Shown piece by piece: positions 6,325-10,384 of a stretch of 10,384 nucleotides of DNA. The notes under the pieces are model-generated. The model had not been told where the DNA came from. It ran no database searches and saw nothing but the letters and a program-made list of their open reading frames with translations. The stretch's first letter is position 1. Each line of letters begins with the position of its first letter. This stretch comes from Bacteroidota bacterium (GTDB taxonomy: Bacteria > Bacteroidota > Bacteroidia > Chitinophagales > Chitinophagaceae): NCBI GenBank assembly GCA_021780705.1, contig JAJXYG010000221.1, forward strand, positions 1 to 10,384, in the 5' to 3' direction. The translations under genes and the position numbers were made by a program.

Positions 6325-7863
6325 ATGGAATGGAAATCAATAGGTTTGTCAGGTTTGCTGGTCTTTGGTATGCTGACTGCCAGGGCCCAGGAGCCAGCCG
6401 ATGCACTCAGGTACTCATGGCTCACCCAAAACGGAACCGCCCGCAATCAGGCAATAGGCGGGGCTGGCGTGTCTCTTGGAGGAGAGTTTTCCTCCCTTTT
6501 TCTCAACCCGGCTGGTTTGGGCTTTTATCAGACTGGTGAATTTGTACTGACCCCGGGAATTGCGCTGAAAAATATGAGTACTGATTATTTGGCTACCCCT
6601 TCCTCCGCCAAGAGCAATAACTTCAAATTGGGATCCAGCGGCTTTGTTTTTTCCTCACCTGCAGCAGGAAGAAGGATCCGAAATTTTGCCTTTGCCTTCG
6701 GGGCCAGCAGAATCGCTGATTTTGGGCAGCACTTGTTCTATACCGGCACCAATCACCAGAGCTCCTATTCAGAGCAATACCTGGAGACCCTGGTCAATAA
6801 CAATGTGACGGACCCCAACCAGGCAGCCACTAACTTTCCCTTTGGAGCAAGCGAAGCCTTCAATACCTACCTCATTGATACCTTGCAGGGCTCCAATGGC
6901 TCCCTGGCAGGATACAAGACTCTGGCCAACCCATCTTATGGACTGATTCAGCGTAATAATATTAATACTTCGGGAGGAATCACTGATATTTCCCTGGGAG
7001 GAGGATTTAACCTCAAGGGGAAGCTCTATTTCGGAGCTTCGGTAAGTTTTCCTTTCCTCAAATACAACCGCGATGGCCAGTATATGGAAAGTGATGCCTC
7101 CGGAAATCCCAATAACAACTTCAACTATTTTACCGTCAACGAAACCCTGAATACCAAGGGGATCGGGATAGCTTCGAAACTGGGTGCCATCTACAAACCT
7201 GTACATAATTTGCAATTGGGATTGGTCTTTCAAACCCCTACTATCTATGAACTTACTGACCAGTATTCTGTTCAAATCTCCACCGATATGGAAGGGTACG
7301 GGGGCGCAGGGGTCAAACAGCAAAGTTCCCTGGATCTAAATAATAACCAGCTCCTGGAATCCAAATACAACCTTACGACCCCCTTTAAGGTCAGCCTGGG
7401 TGGCTCCTGGGTTGTCAATGAAGTGGAGAACGTGCAAAATGAACACGGCTTTGTTACTGCCGATATCGAATATGTCAACTACAAGGGAATGTCCTTCTCC
7501 GCCTATGATGTCAATGATACCGCGGCAGTACATTACTATTCAGCCCTCACCAGGGTCACCCGAAATCTCTACCGCAATAATATCAATGTCAGGCTCGGGG
7601 GGGAACTCAAGTTCAATACCTATATGTTCAGAATTGGAGGTGCATTTTATGGAAACCCTTACCAGAACCAGCAGGCCAATATATTCAAACTGAGCGGAGG
7701 CCTGGGTTATAGAAATAGGGGGATTTTCCTGGACCTCACCTATGTATATACCCTGAATAAAGACATCAATTACCCTTATCTGTTGCAGGACAAGCCTAAT
7801 ACCCCGGCTTATTTGAAATCTAGAAATGGCAATATCATCGCCACCATGGGCTTCAAGTTCTAA
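6325..7863 (+). CDS. OmpP1/FadL-family outer-membrane protein
   Basis: A 512-residue protein with a signal peptide (residues 1-21, likely cleaved at ARA|Q). Just after it comes the family's N-terminal signature: TARNQAIGGAGVSLGGEFSS and NPAGLGFY (61-68), the part that in FadL forms the plug region. The rest alternates polar and hydrophobic residues with aromatic girdles, as expected for a beta-barrel, and the C-terminus (ATMGFKF) ends in Phe, as most outer-membrane barrels do. FadL-family proteins import hydrophobic compounds such as long-chain fatty acids. The substrate here cannot be read, and many Bacteroidota paralogues are uncharacterised. It is longer than E. coli FadL (about 446 residues). 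It follows the Tyr-rich lipoprotein gene by 97 nt. The ATG is preceded by an A-rich stretch rather than a Shine-Dalgarno, as is usual in this phylum. Confidence 0.88.
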   Translation: MEWKSIGLSGLLVFGMLTARAQEPADALRYSWLTQNGTARNQAIGGAGVSLGGEFSSLFLNPAGLGFYQTGEFVLTPGIALKNMSTDYLATPSSAKSNNFKLGSSGFVFSSPAAGRRIRNFAFAFGASRIADFGQHLFYTGTNHQSSYSEQYLETLVNNNVTDPNQAATNFPFGASEAFNTYLIDTLQGSNGSLAGYKTLANPSYGLIQRNNINTSGGITDISLGGGFNLKGKLYFGASVSFPFLKYNRDGQYMESDASGNPNNNFNYFTVNETLNTKGIGIASKLGAIYKPVHNLQLGLVFQTPTIYELTDQYSVQISTDMEGYGGAGVKQQSSLDLNNNQLLESKYNLTTPFKVSLGGSWVVNEVENVQNEHGFVTADIEYVNYKGMSFSAYDVNDTAAVHYYSALTRVTRNLYRNNINVRLGGELKFNTYMFRIGGAFYGNPYQNQQANIFKLSGGLGYRNRGIFLDLTYVYTLNKDINYPYLLQDKPNTPAYLKSRNGNIIATMGFKF

Positions 7864-7874
7864 TTAACGAAAGG

Positions 7875-7925
7875 AGAGATTATTCCAAATAATAGGTCTA
7901 TCCTTCGTTGCAGGAAATCCTGCAC
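7875..7925 (+). repeat. Intergenic degenerate direct repeat, copy B (after the barrel gene)
   Basis: Starts 12 nt after the barrel gene stop and shares the 10-mer GGTCTATCCT (7895-7904), TGCAGGA (7909-7915), TCCAA and GCAC with copy A at 6233-6287. It can fold as ATTATT/AATAAT (7879-7893, loop CCA) inside a longer arm AACGAAAGGA (7866-7875) pairing with TCCTTCGTT (7901-7909) with one bulged A. This is followed by TGCAGG/CCTGCA (7909-7924, loop AAAT). The 5' arms differ from copy A while hairpin potential is kept. Confidence 0.5.
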
Positions 7926-7933
7926 TTGAAACT

Positions 7934-7974
7934 TGCCTCTTGGTCCGAGCCAGGCAGGAAATTGCGGCATTTTT
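7934..7974 (+). terminator. Weak intrinsic terminator candidate after the barrel gene
   Basis: TGCC (7934-7937) plus TGG (7941-7943) can pair with CCA (7950-7952) plus GGCA (7953-7956) around a 6-nt loop with a 3-nt bulge. Alternatively TGCC can pair with the later GGCA (7966-7969), which is followed directly by TTTTT (7970-7974). The stem is short and imperfect, so termination before the second lipoprotein gene is plausible but unproven. Confidence 0.3.
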
Positions 7975-8041
7975 CCTTTGAACATGCAGACATTATAATT
8001 GTTGAAAAGAATTTGCTAAATTCAACCTTTACTTGAACCCC

Positions 8042-8593
8042 ATGAAAAAAATGATCCTCCTATCTGCAGGAGTCCTTTTAATAGGACAAGGCCTGAGTTC
8101 CTGCAAAAAGGTCATCAAAACAGTTTTTGGGGGTACGGATATCACGGTAGCCTCATTAAGTGTAACGGTGCCTGCTGTACCGGTAGTAACTTCTTATGAA
8201 CTCGAGGTGGGCACCTATTCGTATAGTTTCAACCTGGACAGCGCAGTCCGGGCCAGCACCGCCGGGCTCTTTGGCGCAGGCGCGGTAAATTCCGTGAAGG
8301 TGAAGCAGGTCCTTATCCATATCTCCAATTCTGATTCCCTGAACAATCTTGCCAACTTTGACAGTGCCCTGGTAACGCTGGTATCCAATACCAATAACAA
8401 CCCGGTCAATCTTTTTGACTTAGGTTTTCCCGACAACCCATCTTCGGACTATACGGAAACCCCCACATCGGGCCCGGAACTGATCTCTTACCTTAAGGGT
8501 TCCACCCTTACTTTCACCCTTTACGGGATGATGAGACGCCCCACAACAAAGGCCCTGGATTTGACTATAACAGTGACGATCCGGGCAGACTGA
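8042..8593 (+). CDS. Hypothetical lipoprotein
   Basis: A 183-residue protein of unrecognised family. MKKMILLSAGVLLIGQGLSSC is a lipoprotein signal peptide with lipobox LSSC and Cys21 as the lipidated residue, followed by the basic KKVIKTVF. The mature part is Ser/Thr/Val/Asn-rich with alternating strand-like segments (ITVASLSVTVPAVPVV, VKVKQVLIHIS, SALVTLVSN, LDLTITVTIRAD), which suggests a small all-beta sandwich fold. I chose the ATG at 8042; the frame could also open at a TTG at 8033, but the lysines right after the ATG suit a signal peptide. It is separated from the barrel gene by 178 nt containing a repeat and a weak terminator candidate, so it may have its own promoter. It converges on miaA. 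No function can be assigned. Confidence 0.8.
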   Translation: MKKMILLSAGVLLIGQGLSSCKKVIKTVFGGTDITVASLSVTVPAVPVVTSYELEVGTYSYSFNLDSAVRASTAGLFGAGAVNSVKVKQVLIHISNSDSLNNLANFDSALVTLVSNTNNNPVNLFDLGFPDNPSSDYTETPTSGPELISYLKGSTLTFTLYGMMRRPTTKALDLTITVTIRAD

Positions 8594-8605
8594 TTTCAAA
8601 TGCAT

Positions 8606-8620
8606 AAATCTTGAAGATTT
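8606..8620. repeat. Small inverted repeat between convergent genes
   Basis: AAATCT and AGATTT flank a TGA loop, 13 nt after the stop of the second lipoprotein gene. It is an A/T-rich 6-bp stem without a T-run, so it is only a weak candidate for a transcription end signal. The rest of the 82-nt gap to the miaA stop shows nothing recognisable. Confidence 0.25.
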
Positions 8621-8675
8621 CCGCAATATGGGGGCACGCCTTACATCATACCGAGACCAAAGGCAAAGCGCGCAT

Positions 8676-9521
8676 TTAGTCAAGCCGGAATTTCCTGAAC
8701 CACGTAATTTGCCTTTTGGCGTAATGACGCGTATTGATCTTAATAGACTCCACCGCTTTTTCCAGGGAGGATCTTCCTTCCATATACTCAAATAATTCCT
8801 GGTATCCGACTGTCCGAAGTGCATTGAGATGCCGAAAGGAATAGAGCCCTTCAGCCTCTGCCAATAATCCGGCATCCATCATCAGGTCCACCCGGCGATT
8901 AATCCTTTGATACAATTCCTCTCTGGGGATGTCCAGGAAGATCTGCTCCACTTCAAAATCCCGCTGCAGCTTTTTCCCGGTCTGAAATTCCAGAATAGAG
9001 ATTCCGGAGGATCGGACCACTTCCAGCGCCCTCATCACCCGTTGAGGATTCTGGATTTCTCCTTTGGAAAAAAACAGCGGATCATGGCTCCTGATTTCTT
9101 CCTGCAGCCATTGAAGTCCCTTTTCCCGGTAGTGGGCGATGAGGTCTTCCCTGATTGCGGGATCCACTACAGGCACCTCATCAAGACCCTGAAAGAGGGC
9201 TTTTAAGTATAGACCTGTGCCCCCAACCACTACGGCGACTTCCTTTTCCCGAAAGATTGCTTCCAGTTCCTGTAGGCCGTACTGTTCAAAGGTTTTGGAA
9301 TTTACTTCCTCATGAATGGAATGGGAACCAATAAAATGATGGGATACTGCACTTAGCTGGTCTGCGGAAGGTCTGGCTACCCCGATATCCAGCTCTTTAT
9401 AACACTGGCGGCTGTCCGCTGAAAGAATTTCGGTGTGGTGCTTTAAGGCAATCTCCACGGCCAGGTCGGTTTTCCCCGAAGCTGTAGGGCCGGTAATAAC
9501 AATACATTTCTTTGTCTGCAT
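8676..9521 (-). CDS. miaA: tRNA dimethylallyltransferase
   Basis: A 281-residue enzyme that transfers the dimethylallyl group from DMAPP to N6 of A37 in tRNAs reading UNN codons, giving i6A37, often further modified by MiaB. Landmarks are the P-loop GPTASGKT at 11-18, DSRQCYKELDIG from 36 (Asp36 is the expected catalytic base), GGTGLYLKALF from 100, NPQRVMRALEV at 158-168, ALRTVGYQEL at 234-243 and the C-terminal NTRHYAKRQITWFRK. All conserved blocks are present; the protein is somewhat shorter than E. coli MiaA (316 residues) and lacks a C-terminal extension. It is the last gene of a minus-strand group, 43 nt behind the pRiA4b ORF-3-like gene, which itself follows a probable cca gene. Confidence 0.97.
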   Translation of the reverse strand: MQTKKCIVITGPTASGKTDLAVEIALKHHTEILSADSRQCYKELDIGVARPSADQLSAVSHHFIGSHSIHEEVNSKTFEQYGLQELEAIFREKEVAVVVGGTGLYLKALFQGLDEVPVVDPAIREDLIAHYREKGLQWLQEEIRSHDPLFFSKGEIQNPQRVMRALEVVRSSGISILEFQTGKKLQRDFEVEQIFLDIPREELYQRINRRVDLMMDAGLLAEAEGLYSFRHLNALRTVGYQELFEYMEGRSSLEKAVESIKINTRHYAKRQITWFRKFRLD

Positions 9522-9564
9522 GGCATTTTTGATAGGTTTGTAGAGAACCTATTTTCAGCTCAGG

Positions 9565-10134
9565 TCAGATTTCATCCTGGGAAGCTCCTTCGGTATCTGC
9601 TTCCAAGTCACCCTCCTGGTCGGCTTCTCCTTCTTCACTGAATCCATCCCCCATCACCGAAGTATTGAGGTCATATTTTTCTTCTATTTCTGCAAGCTTT
9701 TCATTGATAAGGCCCTTGGTTCCATACTGGCTCGGACCGATCCCCTCCGAACGAACACAGGCAGGATATGTCTTTTCTTCATCCCCATCCCTATCGATAT
9801 GGATCAACTCCACCAGGAAAGTCCAGTTTTTGTGGAAATCATAAACATAAATAAATTTCTGGTTCGGGTCACGGACCTCTGAACCTATCGTACATTCCTT
9901 CATATACAATGGTTCCGCCCGGTAGGTTTTGTCATATTTTTCTAGGGTGATTTCCTTTCCCCGCTGCCATTTGTCATTACTGCGGTAAAAGGTAGCACTG
10001 TGCTTGTTATCAAATTCAAAGCACTTCAGTATTGCCAGGTGCAATTCAAAAAAGGTCTGTCCATGTCTAATTGCTAGGTCCCGGTAGACACTGTCATCAT
10101 CTTCCCAATATATTCTAAACTTCAGGATTGCCAT
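9565..10134 (-). CDS. Plasmid pRiA4b ORF-3-like protein
   Basis: A 189-residue cytoplasmic protein of the pRiA4b ORF-3-like family, also annotated as IS1096 passenger TnpR family. The N-terminus has the family pattern LKFRIYWEDDDSVYRDLAI with HLAILKCFEF, where other members read roughly LH.vI...FGW. The centre has FIYVYDFHKNWTFLVEL at 94-110, matching the family's YxYDFGDxWxHxI block, and then YPACVRSEGIGPSQYG at 123-138, a diverged form of the CxxGxxxxPPED block. The last 30 or so residues are strongly acidic (12 Asp/Glu in about 28). Molecular function is unknown. Despite the family names nothing here looks mobile: the gene sits between a tRNA nucleotidyltransferase gene (59 nt upstream) and miaA (43 nt downstream) on the same strand, which suggests a housekeeping role. 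Confidence 0.85.
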   Translation of the reverse strand: MAILKFRIYWEDDDSVYRDLAIRHGQTFFELHLAILKCFEFDNKHSATFYRSNDKWQRGKEITLEKYDKTYRAEPLYMKECTIGSEVRDPNQKFIYVYDFHKNWTFLVELIHIDRDGDEEKTYPACVRSEGIGPSQYGTKGLINEKLAEIEEKYDLNTSVMGDGFSEEGEADQEGDLEADTEGASQDEI

Positions 10135-10193
10135 GCCACGAAATTAATATTTAGTGAGGAATTTTGGGCTTCAATTCTTTGTTCCTGCCCTTT

Positions 10194-10384
10194 TTAACTA
10201 TTAATTTTTCTCTGTATGCCCAATTCAGCGGCGATTTTCTGCATATATTCATATGCAGCTTCATATTCGTTGGGGATTATCCCATCAAGGATGGCTTCCC
10301 TCACTGCTGTTTTGATTTCACCCACCTGCCTGCAGGGGGGTAAATTGAATTCTTCCATGATGATCTCTCCGGTAATAGATCGGA
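10194..10384 (-). CDS. cca: Probable CCA-adding tRNA nucleotidyltransferase (HD-type), C-terminal end
   Basis: Only the last 62 residues lie in the window; the 5' part is beyond the right edge. The reading frame runs [16 protein letters not shown], then [15 protein letters not shown], then [20 protein letters not shown] to a TAA at 10194-10196. This closely follows the C-terminal tail seen in Bacteroidota CCA tRNA nucleotidyltransferase/HD-domain proteins ([24 protein letters not shown]). The enzyme would add or repair the 3' CCA of tRNAs. The catalytic and HD regions are not visible, so the identification rests on the tail and on the neighbourhood with miaA. It is the first visible gene of the minus-strand group leading to miaA. 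Confidence 0.75.
   Translation of the reverse strand, partial: RSITGEIIMEEFNLPPCRQVGEIKTAVREAILDGIIPNEYEAAYEYMQKIAAELGIQRKINS

Noticed and set aside
6769..7323. A 184-codon open frame antisense to the FadL-type gene
   Set aside because: It lies wholly within a well-supported gene, has no recognisable domain or signal, and its composition is that of an opposite-strand shadow.
7994..7999. TATAAT before the second lipoprotein gene as a promoter
   Set aside because: Bacteroidota promoters use TAnnTTTG rather than TATAAT, and the nearest TTTG (7977-7980) is only 13 nt away, too close for a -33 box.
8420..8875. A 151-codon minus-strand frame overlapping the 3' end of miaA and the second lipoprotein gene
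   Set aside because: It overlaps two supported genes in other frames and shows no family motif.
9565..10134. Evidence of a mobile element, from the IS1096 passenger/TnpR and plasmid pRiA4b names of this family
   Set aside because: No transposase, terminal inverted repeats or target duplications are visible, and the gene sits tightly between housekeeping tRNA genes.

Overview
The window comes from a chromosome of a member of the Bacteroidota. The support is a eukaryote/archaeon-type (type 3) prolyl-tRNA synthetase, a SpoIIM/DUF4129/DUF4350/RDD membrane locus, a DUF5362 protein, FadL-family and Lol-type lipoprotein genes, near absence of Shine-Dalgarno sites, and two boxes matching the Bacteroidota -7 promoter consensus TAnnTTTG. 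The base composition looks moderate, and no order or genus can be fixed from this stretch. I see no rRNA, tRNA, CRISPR array, insertion sequence or phage gene. It reads as stable core genome.

Left block (1-3616). Three minus-strand genes lie head to tail with no gaps: a SpoIIM-family membrane protein, a DUF4129 protein and a DUF4350-like protein cut by the left edge. Divergent from them is an RDD-family membrane protein. From general knowledge of Bacteroidota, MoxR ATPase and DUF58 genes usually follow DUF4350, so they probably lie just beyond base 1. A small DUF5362-like membrane gene converges on the RDD gene and sits behind proS.

Middle block (3617-8593). proS (minus) and a Tyr/Asn/Gly-rich lipoprotein gene (plus) diverge from a 199-nt spacer. 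The spacer holds two closely spaced -7-like boxes and a nested inverted repeat in the putative proS leader. The lipoprotein gene is followed by an OmpP1/FadL-type outer-membrane barrel gene and by a second, unrecognised lipoprotein gene. The spacers before and after the barrel gene share a degenerate direct repeat of about 50 nt with hairpin potential.

Right block (8594-10384). On the minus strand the order of transcription is the 3' end of a probable CCA-adding tRNA nucleotidyltransferase, a pRiA4b ORF-3-like protein and miaA. With proS this gives three genes acting on tRNA (3'-end maturation, A37 prenylation, prolylation). The protein of unknown role between cca and miaA is a candidate for an uncharacterised link to tRNA metabolism.

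No stretch longer than about 200 nt lacks a gene. The least understood parts are the SpoIIM/DUF4129/DUF4350/RDD locus, the pRiA4b-like protein, the two lipoproteins, and the intergenic repeats and leader structure. No clearly new defence or mobile system is visible.
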